Shown: piece by piece, positions 18,145-26,896 of the stretch
Position numbering within the stretch: the stretch's first letter is position 1
How the letters are laid out: each line of letters begins with the position of its first letter
Assembly (NCBI GenBank): GCA_044224315.1
Contig: JBGAKR010000001.1
Coordinates: 620,001 to 684,000, forward strand
DNA: 64,000 bases
Reading direction: 5' to 3'
DNA from: JAGXTF01 sp044224315
GTDB taxonomy: Bacteria > Bacteroidota > Bacteroidia > NS11-12g > UBA955
Translations under genes and position numbers: made by a program
The notes under the pieces: model-generated
Told to the model about the DNA's origin: nothing
What the model saw: the letters and a program-made list of their open reading frames with translations, nothing else
The model's database searches: none

Positions 18145-18153
18145 TACCTTCGC
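18145..18153 (+). promoter_or_regulatory. -7 box for the glycosyltransferase gene
   Basis: TACCTTCGC, 7 bases before the ATG at 18160, implying a leaderless or nearly leaderless transcript. Confidence 0.4.
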
Positions 18154-18159
18154 AGGCCC

Positions 18160-19629
18160 ATGGTGCCCAATTCAAAAACGTATTTCAACTGGTTTCTGTT
18201 GTTTTATGCCTTATGGGGTTTCTACACCATGCCCGATTATGGGGTACCCCTGGATGAGTTAACCCAGCGCAGCATTGGCATTGAAAATAACCGTTTCCTT
18301 GTTACCGGAAACCCCGGTGGAATAGAAGCCCATGGCCCCTTTGGCCCCGCTTTTGAATCGGTTTCATACCTGCTTGAACAAATTATTTACACCCAACCCA
18401 TACAGTACAAATTGTACCTGCGGCATATTCTGCTTTTTAGTATTTTTTTATTGGCATTGCGATGTTTTTATTTCATTGGAAAACGCCTGTTTAAAAAACC
18501 CAATGTAGCCGGCATCAGCGCCGCATCCCTGGCACTTTATCCACCCTTATTTGTACATACACATATCAATAGCAAAGACAGTTTATTTACCTGCTTGGTA
18601 ATATTTTCGATATACTTTTTTATTCGTTTTTTTGAATCCAAAAAAATCCCACATCTGGTTTTTACTGCCTTGATGGTAGGGCTAGCTTGCACCCTTCGCA
18701 TTACAGGCCTGATGCTGCTTTTTGCATTATCCACAGGCCTATTCTTCCGCAAAGAAATCAATGCGAAATCCTTACTAAAATACAATGTCATTTTAATTGC
18801 ACTTTCACTCACCTTTTTTTACCTGTTTTTTCCCTATTTGTGGTTGCATCCTGTAGAAGGCATTTATCGGATATTTGTATATACAAGTAACAATCCCTGG
18901 CCATCAGAAACGCTTTGCGCCGGGCAGTGGATCATTCCCGGACATGCCCCCTGGTGGTATTTGCCGGTATGGATGGGCGTAACAATTCCATTGGTTTCAT
19001 TGCTGGTTTTTATAATGGGAATATGGCTGGTTTTTACCAATAAAATACTCCGTAGCAATGCCAGTATTCTCATCATTCTACTTACTTTTTTTATTCCATT
19101 ATTAACCGTAATGGTTTTAAAACCCACGCTATACGATGGGTGGAGGCATTTTCAGTTTTTAATTGTGCCCCTGATTTTAATATCTGGTTTCGGGCTCGAA
19201 TTTATACTCAAAGGAAAATATACCCGCCTCTACAGTTGGGGCATTGCGGGATATGCGGCCATCACCTTTTTTATGTGGAACCCCTTCGGCTATGTGTATA
19301 TGAACGAAATTTATGCTGCCACATGCAAACCCAATACTTTTGCCCAGGACTACTGGGGCCTTAGCGCAAAACCCGCCCTTGAGTGGATTGCAAAAACCGA
19401 TACTGCAGCTAAAATAAATGTGTATTCATTTACCGAATCACCTGCACTGAACAACCTTTACTTGCCCGAAAAAACCCGCAATCGGTTTGCATTTACTTCA
19501 AGCACTGATTCGGCAAATTACCGCATAGAGTTGCGTCGTTCTGTGCACTTTGGAAAAAATATAGGAAGTGAGGTTTATAGCATTTGCCCCATGCGCGATA
19601 CCATATTGCGTATCGAAAAATTGAAATAA
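18160..19629 (+). CDS. GT39-like membrane glycosyltransferase
   Basis: 489 aa from the ATG at 18160. Around eleven hydrophobic segments; the first external loop holds the acidic pair typical of lipid-phosphate-sugar-using enzymes (PLDELTQR), and HINSKDSLFT sits in the next loop. This architecture matches the dolichyl/undecaprenyl-phosphate mannosyltransferase-like superfamily (PMT/ArnT fold). It probably transfers a sugar from a lipid carrier at the periplasmic face. Acceptor unknown. It faces the GT9 gene tail to tail, with one base between them, suggesting a small glycan-related island. Confidence 0.75.
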   Translation: MVPNSKTYFNWFLLFYALWGFYTMPDYGVPLDELTQRSIGIENNRFLVTGNPGGIEAHGPFGPAFESVSYLLEQIIYTQPIQYKLYLRHILLFSIFLLALRCFYFIGKRLFKKPNVAGISAASLALYPPLFVHTHINSKDSLFTCLVIFSIYFFIRFFESKKIPHLVFTALMVGLACTLRITGLMLLFALSTGLFFRKEINAKSLLKYNVILIALSLTFFYLFFPYLWLHPVEGIYRIFVYTSNNPWPSETLCAGQWIIPGHAPWWYLPVWMGVTIPLVSLLVFIMGIWLVFTNKILRSNASILIILLTFFIPLLTVMVLKPTLYDGWRHFQFLIVPLILISGFGLEFILKGKYTRLYSWGIAGYAAITFFMWNPFGYVYMNEIYAATCKPNTFAQDYWGLSAKPALEWIAKTDTAAKINVYSFTESPALNNLYLPEKTRNRFAFTSSTDSANYRIELRRSVHFGKNIGSEVYSICPMRDTILRIEKLK

Positions 19630-19630
19630 A

Positions 19631-20653
19631 TTAATTCAGTATTTCTGCAATTTTCAACCTTACCTCAGCTTCAGTAATGCGCTGCATGCAAGTATTTTCG
19701 GCGTGCACACAATGCACCTGATCGCAGGGATTGCACTCCAGCACATGGTGAATAATAGCAGCTTTGGGATTGCGCGGATAAAACACATCCTTAACGCCCG
19801 GACCAAACAATCCCAACAATGGGGTTTCCATCACATCGGCAATTTGCATGGGACCGCTTTCGTTGCCGATAAACAGGCTCGCCCTTTTGCACAATTCGGC
19901 CAGGTCTAACAAATCAAAATTACGGGTAAATAATACAGCCTTTTGTTGCATCATTTCTGTAATTTTTTGGATTTGATTTTCTTCTTCTTCAATACCTGCA
20001 AATACGACTTGCATGCCTTTTTCCTGTATCAGCCAATCGGCTGTGTGGGCAAAGCCTGCATCGGTCCAGCGACGCAATTGGCGGCGTGCCCCGGCATGGA
20101 TTACGCAGAAATTCGTAAGCCCGTTTTCCGCCACAAATTGGTTTATTTTTTCAATGTTTTTTTCGCTCGGATATAAAGTAGGCTTGCAATTTTCTATGCC
20201 GCCCAATACCGGTGCAATAATTTTGTAATTGGTAATGGTTTCGTGCAATTGTTGGCCGCGTTGTTGCATTCTTATTTCGCCCCTATCAAAGCGCAGCCTG
20301 GGATAGTAGCGAAAAGTTTTAAAAAGGGTACTCCATGTGCCGCGCAATTCTACCACCATATCGTAGCGCTTATTCCATGCACTTAAATCGGTAAATACCT
20401 GATTGATATATGGATTATTTTCCAATAAACCCGCGCTGTATTTTTTGGTTATTACATCAATTTTTGATTCAGGAAAACGCTTTTTTAATAGTTCAAAAAC
20501 GTGGGTACAGGCAGCCATATCACCAATCTCGTCCCACTTGATACACAAAATGGTATCGGGGTAATATTTTTCAATATCCTTGCCGCTGTTTACCCAGCGC
20601 GATACCAGCATATTGCATAAATACAACCATTGTTCGGCGCTTGGAAACCTCAT
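19631..20653 (-). CDS. Glycosyltransferase family 9 (heptosyltransferase-like)
   Basis: 340 aa with two Rossmann halves: N-terminal DTILCIKWDEIGDMAACTHV and C-terminal FVIHAGARRQLRRW followed by LFIGNESGPMQIADVMETPL, the GT9 nucleotide-sugar motif. Family members add ADP-heptose or related sugars to the lipopolysaccharide core at the inner face of the membrane. Its ATG directly abuts the stop of the cyclase gene upstream, so both are probably in one transcript. Exact sugar unknown. Confidence 0.87.
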   Translation of the reverse strand: MRFPSAEQWLYLCNMLVSRWVNSGKDIEKYYPDTILCIKWDEIGDMAACTHVFELLKKRFPESKIDVITKKYSAGLLENNPYINQVFTDLSAWNKRYDMVVELRGTWSTLFKTFRYYPRLRFDRGEIRMQQRGQQLHETITNYKIIAPVLGGIENCKPTLYPSEKNIEKINQFVAENGLTNFCVIHAGARRQLRRWTDAGFAHTADWLIQEKGMQVVFAGIEEEENQIQKITEMMQQKAVLFTRNFDLLDLAELCKRASLFIGNESGPMQIADVMETPLLGLFGPGVKDVFYPRNPKAAIIHHVLECNPCDQVHCVHAENTCMQRITEAEVRLKIAEILN

Positions 20654-21406
20654 TTATACCTGCCTAAGGGGTGAAATTATGGGGCGCGAAGGACTGGCAT
20701 CACTCTCTACCGCAGCAAACTGCAGGTTTAAAAAATACAAACCATCCTTGCATTTATCGGGTACAAAAATCAATTCGGTAATGCTGGCATCCATGCGGGG
20801 TTTAGCCGGATAATTCCACCACACATGATGGGCCACCAGGGCGCCTTCATCCTCTTCACGGTCCACCGAAGGAAAATCGGTAAGCAAATGCTTAAACCCA
20901 TGGTCGCGAAAAACACGCAACACTTCCGGTTCAAAATAGGGCGGATTGTTGGCCGACCAATGCATGCTTTTTTTACTGCGGGCATTGGGCATGCTACGCA
21001 CAATAATGGCATCGGTATTTTGCAGCTCAAGGCCTTTTAAAGCTTCCAGGTTTATTACCTTATCCCCATCTGCCCGCTTGGTTACGGGCAGGGTAATAAG
21101 TTGGGCGGTTAAAAAATGCTTTTTAATGCAATTGTTAACGCTTTGGTGCTCTTTGGTAATGTGCCCAATGCATTCGGTATGGGTGCCGTTGCCATGGGGG
21201 CAGAAATACACCATATCGCAATTTGCCCCGCTACCCGCCGCCACACTGCCCACAAAACTACCCACCTGAATGGGTTTAATTTCTGCATGCGGAATCTGAA
21301 AAGCATTGGGATTGTCGCCCCCGGGCCCAAAGCCCAGCGAAAGATCTACGCCCTTGCTCATATCGGCCCGGTAAGGAACCCCATCAATATCGCAAAAAAC
21401 AATCAC
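20654..21406 (-). CDS. Cyclase-family (kynurenine-formamidase-like) hydrolase
   Basis: 250 aa. The metal-binding signature of the cyclase family is seen in PHGNGTHTECIGH, with DLSLGFGPGGDNPNAF near the N-terminus and an HHVWW motif near the C-terminus. Relatives hydrolyse N-formylkynurenine or related amides/lactones. The product pathway is not indicated by neighbours: it is followed without gap by a GT9 gene. Start ATG at 21406 (MIVFCDIDG). Confidence 0.82.
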   Translation of the reverse strand: MIVFCDIDGVPYRADMSKGVDLSLGFGPGGDNPNAFQIPHAEIKPIQVGSFVGSVAAGSGANCDMVYFCPHGNGTHTECIGHITKEHQSVNNCIKKHFLTAQLITLPVTKRADGDKVINLEALKGLELQNTDAIIVRSMPNARSKKSMHWSANNPPYFEPEVLRVFRDHGFKHLLTDFPSVDREEDEGALVAHHVWWNYPAKPRMDASITELIFVPDKCKDGLYFLNLQFAAVESDASPSRPIISPLRQV

Positions 21407-21483
21407 TGTGCGAAGTTAGCGGATATCAATACATTTTGAATTAATTCAAAATTCCTAAAAAAACATAAATAATAAATTTAAAA

Positions 21484-22074
21484 TCACATTTCAATGCCTC
21501 TTCTCCCATTCACCGCCTTATCCAGCATGGCCATATATTCATCATGCTCTACCTCATAGGCACCAAATTGCAGCAGGTGGGGATTTAAATATTGGGTATC
21601 GAGCAATTGAAAGTTTTGTTCGCGCAAAAAATCCACCAAAAACACCAGGGCCAGTTTGCTGGCATCGCGCACAAAGTGAAACATGCTTTCGCCAAAAAAT
21701 GCCTTGCCTATCGAAATACCATACAGTCCCCCTGCCAACTCCCCGTTTTGCCATACCTCAAAACTATGGGCAAAGCCCAGCTGATTCATTTCGATATAAG
21801 CATCGATAATTTCACCCGAAATCCAGGTATCATCATCCCGGTTATAAGTGCAGGCGTGGATTACGGTTTCAAAATCGCGGTTGATGAAGTACTCAAAATT
21901 GCCATTGCGATACAGGCGAGCCAGGTTTTTCGACAATTTAAACCTCTCATCCAGCGGAATAATGCCCCTTACTGCCGGAGTATGCCAGTAAATGGCATTG
22001 CCCTGATCGGGGTGGGCCATAGGAAACGCCCCGTTGAGGTAAGCCTGCAGCAATAACTCCGGATTTAGAAACAT
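21484..22074 (-). CDS. aat: Leucyl/phenylalanyl-tRNA-protein transferase
   Basis: 196 aa, the short form common in this phylum. Motifs: AYLNGAFPMAHPDQGNAIYW, CTYNRDDDTWISGEIIDAY, FAHSFEVWQNGELAGGLYG, GKAFFGESMFH, LLDTQYLNPHLLQFGA. It transfers Leu or Phe from tRNA to N-terminal Arg/Lys of proteins, marking them for ClpAP-type degradation. Divergent from trmB with ~55 bases between starts. Confidence 0.96.
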   Translation of the reverse strand: MFLNPELLLQAYLNGAFPMAHPDQGNAIYWHTPAVRGIIPLDERFKLSKNLARLYRNGNFEYFINRDFETVIHACTYNRDDDTWISGEIIDAYIEMNQLGFAHSFEVWQNGELAGGLYGISIGKAFFGESMFHFVRDASKLALVFLVDFLREQNFQLLDTQYLNPHLLQFGAYEVEHDEYMAMLDKAVNGRRGIEM

Positions 22075-22129
22075 GGATTTGCAAAAATGCGAAAATCAAC
22101 GGGAAGTATGTTGTTTTTTTGCACCCGGA

Positions 22130-22768
22130 ATGAGTAAAAACAAAACCCAGAAATTTCTGGAATTCGATGCTTTCGAAAATACCCTCGATTTTACCTACGA
22201 AACACAAGGCAAATGGCAGCAGATTTTTGGCAATACCAACCCCATTGTATTAGAGTTGGCATGCGGCAAAGGCGATTATGCCCTGGGCCTGGCGCGTTTG
22301 CATCCCGAATTAAATTTTATAGGCATAGATATTAAAGGCAACCGCTTATGGAAAGGCGCCCAAACTGCGCTGGCAGAGGGCTTAAGCAATGTGCGTTTTT
22401 TGCGCATTCAAATCGATTTTATTGAAAAATATTTTGCCCAAAACGAGGTTTCTTCCATCTGGATTACCTTCCCCGATCCGCAACCCCAAAAGGAACGCAA
22501 GCGTTTATCATCTTCAAAATTTTTAAAAAAATACAGGCAAATTGCACAGCAAAATTGCGATATGAATGTAAAAACCGATAGCGACCTTTTTTACGAAAGT
22601 ACTTTAGAAACCATTGAATCTGAAGGTTTACCTATCGAAATGAATATTGCAGATGTATATAAAAATCCGGCTTCACCCCAATATTTGTATATACAAACAT
22701 TTTACGAAAAAATGTGGCTCAAAGAGGGCCGTACCATTAAATACGTAAAATACCGTTTGAATAAATAG
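22130..22768 (+). CDS. trmB: tRNA (guanine-N7)-methyltransferase TrmB
   Basis: 212 aa from the ATG at 22130 (MSKNKTQKFLEF); an ATG at 22073 would add 19 unlikely residues. SAM-binding LELACGKGDYALGLARLHPE and FIGIDIKGNRLWKGA, then SIWITFPDPQPQKERKR, the substrate-binding DPxxKxR-type motif. It methylates G46 in the tRNA variable loop. Converges on the RDD gene two bases away. Confidence 0.95.
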   Translation: MSKNKTQKFLEFDAFENTLDFTYETQGKWQQIFGNTNPIVLELACGKGDYALGLARLHPELNFIGIDIKGNRLWKGAQTALAEGLSNVRFLRIQIDFIEKYFAQNEVSSIWITFPDPQPQKERKRLSSSKFLKKYRQIAQQNCDMNVKTDSDLFYESTLETIESEGLPIEMNIADVYKNPASPQYLYIQTFYEKMWLKEGRTIKYVKYRLNK

Positions 22769-22770
22769 CC

Positions 22771-23253
22771 TTAATGGTAATATTCTGAAGTAAAATCGGC
22801 AGGGTAAGATTTTTTCACCACCAGGGTATTTGAAAACGCATCGTGCCAACCACTGTTTTTACCCAAAAAAGAAAACTGCTCGAAGGGTATAGCCCGGCAA
22901 AAACTGCGTACAAGGATTTGACCTGCTGTAAGCGGCACCCCTTTTGTACTGATTAGTTTGCAACCCGTAATTAATTTTCCCAAACTGGTTTTGAAAATGG
23001 CCTCCTGTAAAAACATAAAAAATACATACAGGGCCAATGAGAATAGGATATCATACAGCCGGTTTGCGGCCAGATCCTCCCAAAATTCTACCATTCCCAT
23101 AATGCCCGACAAAGCACCCAGGATTAAAACAAAAATAAAGAATGCAATTCTGTCAATAATAAAATTGGCAAATCGAATCCAGGGGGAAACTAAAAAATCG
23201 TAGAGGTTCGAGGTCTCTACTGTGTGTTCTTCAAAAATTGTATTTTCTTCCAT
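22771..23253 (-). CDS. RDD-family membrane protein
   Basis: 160 aa with the RDD pattern: WIRFANFIIDRIAFFIFVLI in the first segment, a second pair of hydrophobic segments, and SLGKLITGCKLIST (the K-x-x-x-G-x-x-L motif). Role of the family is uncertain (some are Na+/H+ related or membrane anchors). Last gene of the oxidase-cluster strand, 30 bases after DUF983; membership in that operon is inferred from spacing. Confidence 0.8.
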   Translation of the reverse strand: MEENTIFEEHTVETSNLYDFLVSPWIRFANFIIDRIAFFIFVLILGALSGIMGMVEFWEDLAANRLYDILFSLALYVFFMFLQEAIFKTSLGKLITGCKLISTKGVPLTAGQILVRSFCRAIPFEQFSFLGKNSGWHDAFSNTLVVKKSYPADFTSEYYH

Positions 23254-23282
23254 GCGGTGAAAATACAGAATAAAACTAAATT

Positions 23283-23672
23283 TTACTTATTGTAGTACCG
23301 GTCGCGGTACATAGCCGGGTAAACCACATAAAGCATGAGCATGCGGCTGTATCGGAAAATGAGGGGTAGCATTAGAATAATCCCAATGGGAATGCCATAA
23401 ATGGCGTATTCGAAAATATTAAATACCGAAAATGCGATGGAAAAAGTTACAATCAATGCCACTATCATGGCGTAGCTCCAATACATAGCCCCAAAGAAAA
23501 AACCGGGTTCGGGCTGGTAATCGAGTCCGCAACTATCGCATTTGGTGCGGGTTTCGGAGAATTTGGTAACGTTTAAAATCGAATGGCTGAATACATCACT
23601 ATTGCCACAACGTGGGCATTTGCACAGAAAAAACGAAACTATACGGGGGCGTGAATGCTTAAGATGCGCCAT
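23283..23672 (-). CDS. DUF983 protein
   Basis: 129 aa from the ATG at 23672 (MAHLKHSRPRI); a longer frame to 23708 overlaps the previous gene further. Two CxxC zinc-ribbon-like pairs (LCKCPRCGNSD and TKCDSCGLDYQPEPGFFFGA) are followed by two hydrophobic helices, the standard DUF983 layout. It overlaps the upstream small gene by 14 bases and closes the oxidase cluster, where this family is often found in Bacteroidota and Proteobacteria. Confidence 0.88.
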   Translation of the reverse strand: MAHLKHSRPRIVSFFLCKCPRCGNSDVFSHSILNVTKFSETRTKCDSCGLDYQPEPGFFFGAMYWSYAMIVALIVTFSIAFSVFNIFEYAIYGIPIGIILMLPLIFRYSRMLMLYVVYPAMYRDRYYNK

Positions 23673-23913
23673 TTTGCTTTCTGCGGCGACTATTCTTATA
23701 CCAAACAAAGCCGGCAGTTCCTACCAATACGTATGGCATACTCAGCAAAAACAAAATGCCTTTGTTAATGCCCTTGCCTACAGGTTTGGTGCTTTGAGAT
23801 TTGCCTTCCATGTTGCTTTTTAAAGCGGTTTTGCACATGGGGCACTGGGCTGCAACATCAGATGCAATAAGCCCTGAGATTACCAGGATTCCGAGAATGG
23901 CTAACTTTTTCAT
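23659..23913 (-). CDS. Small periplasmic CPMC protein of the oxidase cluster
   Basis: 84 aa. Signal peptide (AILGILVISGLIASDVAAQ), then CPMCKTALKSN, a linker, one transmembrane helix and a basic tail (KNSRRRKQ). The CxxC placed right after the signal peptide, facing the periplasm between sco and DUF983 genes, suggests copper or heme handling during oxidase assembly; that is inference. Overlaps DUF983 by 14 bases. Confidence 0.75.
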   Translation of the reverse strand: MKKLAILGILVISGLIASDVAAQCPMCKTALKSNMEGKSQSTKPVGKGINKGILFLLSMPYVLVGTAGFVWYKNSRRRKQNGAS

Positions 23914-23914
23914 A

Positions 23915-24469
23915 TCAGAATGGATAACAAGGCGAAATTAATACATAAACCACAACTCCGGTTACCGAAACATATAACCAAAGCGGAAAAGTCCATTTTG
24001 CAATTTTTCTATGCTTCTCAATTTTACCTGTAGTGCTGAAATAAATGGTGTAAAGCACCATGGGAAGGATTACTGCGGCTAATAAAATATGGGTAAGCAG
24101 TATGGTGCGGTAAATGGTTTTCATCACCCCCTCGTGGCAATAAGGGGTAGAAGGCATAACCATATGATACAGCACATAGCTCACTAAAAAACAAGCCGAA
24201 AGGGCAAAGGCGCCCAGCATTAAACTTTGGTGTAGGGCTTTATTTTTACTGCGTTTAATGGCCACATACCCTGCAATGAGCAGAATGGATACCAATGAGT
24301 TTAAAATAGCATTTACAAGCGGCAGATTGCGTGCAAAGTAGGCATTGGGCCGGTAATCCTCGGGCAATACCTGTAAAAAGGTAACAACAGCCGGTACAGC
24401 CAGCGAAATGCCCACTACCAGCCAAAAGAAATTTTTATCGCTTATCCATGTCTTGCTCACGGTACTCAT
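23915..24469 (-). CDS. DUF420 membrane protein, oxidase assembly
   Basis: 184 aa with five hydrophobic segments and the DUF420 motifs: NAYFARNLPLVNAILNSLVS, KALHQSLMLGAFALSACFL, THILLAAVILPMVLYTI and RHRKIAKWTFPLWLYVSVTG-like ending with conserved His. DUF420 (CtaM-like) proteins accompany caa3 oxidases and are needed for their assembly in some firmicutes. It overlaps sco by 35 bases. Confidence 0.88.
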   Translation of the reverse strand: MSTVSKTWISDKNFFWLVVGISLAVPAVVTFLQVLPEDYRPNAYFARNLPLVNAILNSLVSILLIAGYVAIKRSKNKALHQSLMLGAFALSACFLVSYVLYHMVMPSTPYCHEGVMKTIYRTILLTHILLAAVILPMVLYTIYFSTTGKIEKHRKIAKWTFPLWLYVSVTGVVVYVLISPCYPF

Positions 24470-25118
24470 ACATCAGGTTCTCTATATCTTCTTTTATGCG
24501 TTTAAATGCCTGCCAGTTTTCTTTCTGGTTTTTGCCGCCACTTGGCAGAATGCTGCGGATATACCTTTCGCGGTCTATAATTACCACTTTGTCATCGTGA
24601 ATAAAATCCTGGCCCTTTTGCTCGGTGGCCAGCATCAGGTCGTTGATGGCCCAGTCGTAAATTTCTTTTTTACTGCCCGTGCAAAACTGCCAGTGAAATT
24701 TACCTGCATGAAACCTTTCGGCATATTGGCGCAATACGGGCACCGAATCATTTTCGGGGTCAATGGATACCGACAGGAACCTGATTTTATTCAGGCGGCC
24801 AAATTCTGCAGCCACAGCCTCAATTTGTCCGTTCATTTTAGGGCAAACCTCGGGGCAGCTGGCAAAAAAGATGCTGGCTACGATAATGCAGGAGTCGAAA
24901 TCATCCAGGGTAACGCGCTGCCCAAACTGATCTTTGAGTACAATATTGCTTACCTGGTGGGTGGCTTTGGTTTTATCGGGGCCGGTATAGCCTACACTGT
25001 AGTAATCGAGCTTTTTATGCACCCATTGGGCCCGGGCCACAAATACTACGAAGGTTACGGGTATAATGATAAGGGCCGCTATTGCGGCCACTTTTATCAA
25101 TTTCTTTCCTGAAGACAT
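24435..25118 (-). CDS. SCO1/SenC-family copper chaperone
   Basis: 227 aa from the ATG at 25118 (MSSGKKLIKVAAIAAL), giving an N-terminal membrane anchor; the longer frame to 25184 runs into the subunit IV gene. Thioredoxin-like fold with the copper site FFASCPEVCPKMNG (CxxxC) and the partner His in DFIHDDKVVIIDRE. It delivers Cu to the CuA site of subunit II. Part of the oxidase operon. Confidence 0.93.
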   Translation of the reverse strand: MSSGKKLIKVAAIAALIIIPVTFVVFVARAQWVHKKLDYYSVGYTGPDKTKATHQVSNIVLKDQFGQRVTLDDFDSCIIVASIFFASCPEVCPKMNGQIEAVAAEFGRLNKIRFLSVSIDPENDSVPVLRQYAERFHAGKFHWQFCTGSKKEIYDWAINDLMLATEQKGQDFIHDDKVVIIDRERYIRSILPSGGKNQKENWQAFKRIKEDIENLMYEYREQDMDKR

Positions 25119-25125
25119 GGTAGGT

Positions 25126-25473
25126 TTAGCGGGCCAGTGAGATGGCGTTTCCTTCGTAAAGGAGACCCATAACCAAACCAACAATAAACAGGGTTGGCAC
25201 CAAAATAGCCAATGCCAGGGTAATTTTTTCTTGTTTCATGTGCATAAAGGCCCCAACAATGAAGTAGGCTTTTACGATACCCATGAATATGAAGATGATA
25301 TTTCTGGCCATGTGCACCGATTCGGAGGTCATGGTGAAATACAGTATAAAGTCTAAGATGGTAATGCCCAACAGGATCCAAAAGGTTCTCCACAGTTCTT
25401 TGGTACCATGGCTTTCGGTATGAGGAACGTAATTAATTGCGTCGTATTCTCCGGGTTTGGTATAGAAATCCAT
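25126..25473 (-). CDS. Cytochrome c oxidase subunit IV
   Basis: 115 aa, three hydrophobic helices, with the prokaryotic subunit IV motif KAYFIVGAFMHMKQEK. The acidic soluble N-terminus and position after the subunit III genes match caa3-type clusters (CtaF-like). Structural subunit of the oxidase in the inner membrane. Confidence 0.9.
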   Translation of the reverse strand: MDFYTKPGEYDAINYVPHTESHGTKELWRTFWILLGITILDFILYFTMTSESVHMARNIIFIFMGIVKAYFIVGAFMHMKQEKITLALAILVPTLFIVGLVMGLLYEGNAISLAR

Positions 25474-25497
25474 TGTGATTAGCTTTTTAGGTTGAAC

Positions 25498-26262
25498 TTA
25501 GATTAGGTAGAAGAAGGTAAATACGAATACCCATACAAGATCTACAAAGTGCCAGTATAAACCGGTTTTTTCAATCATTTCGTAGTGGCCACGGCGTTCG
25601 AATACACCACGGGCAGCCATAATGGTAATAACGATATTGGCTACAACCCCGGTAAATACGTGGAATCCGTGGAATCCGGTAACGATAAAGAACAGGGCGG
25701 CAAAAGGAACAGGCCCTGCAGTGCGCATATTTTCTTCCCACTCAAAGTGGCTGCCAAACGATAGTTTTTTAAACACCTCGTGGCCTTCAGGGGTAATTCC
25801 AAAACGGTTGCCATGCAATGTAGCACCCTCACCGATGAACATATACCATTCCCAGGCCTGACAGCTCAGGAACATAATACCACCGATTACAGTCATCACC
25901 ATGTATTTTACTACATCGGCTTTGTTTTTGCGATGGCCTGCTTCTACTGCCAACACCATGGTTACAGAACTGGCAATCAAAATAAAGGTCATCACAGACA
26001 CAAACAGCAATGGCAAGTGCATGCCGTGCATGAAAGGAAAGTGGTTAAAAATTGCCGCTGGTTCTGGCCATTTGGTTACTACTGCGGTTTGTACATTACT
26101 AAAACGTTGCGCACCATATTGAACCAATAGGCTCGAAAAGGTAAATGCATCGGAAAGTAATAACAACCACATCATGAGTTTTCCGTAACTCACATTGAAC
26201 GGAGACCGTCCCCCGGCCCAAACCGGTTGGTTTTCGAATGTTGCTTCTGAATGGTTAGCCAT
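25498..26262 (-). CDS. Cytochrome c oxidase subunit III (long form)
   Basis: 254 aa. Heme-copper oxidase subunit III motifs: KLMMWLLLLSDAFTFSSLL, SCQAWEWYMFIGEG, FFIVTGFHGFHVFTGV, and the end GLYWHFVDLVWVFVFTFFYLI. It carries a longer loop (residues ~115-180) than the partner gene at 26272. Two consecutive subunit III genes are normal for Bacteroidota clusters. Confidence 0.93.
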   Translation of the reverse strand: MANHSEATFENQPVWAGGRSPFNVSYGKLMMWLLLLSDAFTFSSLLVQYGAQRFSNVQTAVVTKWPEPAAIFNHFPFMHGMHLPLLFVSVMTFILIASSVTMVLAVEAGHRKNKADVVKYMVMTVIGGIMFLSCQAWEWYMFIGEGATLHGNRFGITPEGHEVFKKLSFGSHFEWEENMRTAGPVPFAALFFIVTGFHGFHVFTGVVANIVITIMAARGVFERRGHYEMIEKTGLYWHFVDLVWVFVFTFFYLI

Positions 26263-26271
26263 TGAAAAAAA

Positions 26272-26883
26272 TTACCGTGCGAAATAAAGGAATAAATACA
26301 AATAAATCCATAGCAAGCCAACAAAATGCCAATATGTGTGGGTAACTGACATTAAAGTCATCTCTTTTTTATGCACCCTGAATTTATAGGCACGGCCCAA
26401 AGTCACCGCCAGCAGTATGATTCCGCCAACTACATGCAATGCATGCAACATGGTAATTACCCATAAATAACTTGCAGAAATATCTTCGGGGCGCGCATTT
26501 ACAAACGTTAGTCCTACGCTTACCAATTGGCGCCATCCCATGTATTGAAATACACAAAATACAATACCCAATACCAGGGTTATGCCTAAAAATAATTTAT
26601 TTTTTTCGAGCTCGTCCTCTTTGGCAGCGCGGTGTGCAATGTATATAGTAATACTGCTCACCACCGCCGTTATCAGGCTGTAAAGGAAATACACCGGCAT
26701 GTCAAATGCGGTCCACAAATTTTTAGATTCAGCATCGGGTTTGTGCACGATAAATGCACTTACGATGGCGGCAAAAAACATACAGCTTGCCAGCATAAAA
26801 AGCCAAATATTGAGCTTCGCCGGCGCTATTCTGTAGTTTTCCTTGTTGAGTTTAAAGGAAGATGGCGACATGGTTTTGTTCAT
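26272..26883 (-). CDS. Cytochrome c oxidase subunit III (short form)
   Basis: 203 aa, five helices. KLNIWLFMLASCMFFAAIVSAF at the start and LHALHVVGGIILL then HTYWHFVGLLWIYLYLFLYF at the end are subunit III signatures. Follows ctaB by 13 bases and precedes the long subunit III by 9. How the two share the complex cannot be read from sequence. Confidence 0.92.
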   Translation of the reverse strand: MNKTMSPSSFKLNKENYRIAPAKLNIWLFMLASCMFFAAIVSAFIVHKPDAESKNLWTAFDMPVYFLYSLITAVVSSITIYIAHRAAKEDELEKNKLFLGITLVLGIVFCVFQYMGWRQLVSVGLTFVNARPEDISASYLWVITMLHALHVVGGIILLAVTLGRAYKFRVHKKEMTLMSVTHTYWHFVGLLWIYLYLFLYFAR

Positions 26884-26896
26884 TTTTTTCTTTTTT

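Noticed and set aside
17099..18159. A complete insertion sequence around the Y1 transposase
   Set aside because: No defined left and right ends or target sites could be seen; the gene is better described as a REP-associated transposase.
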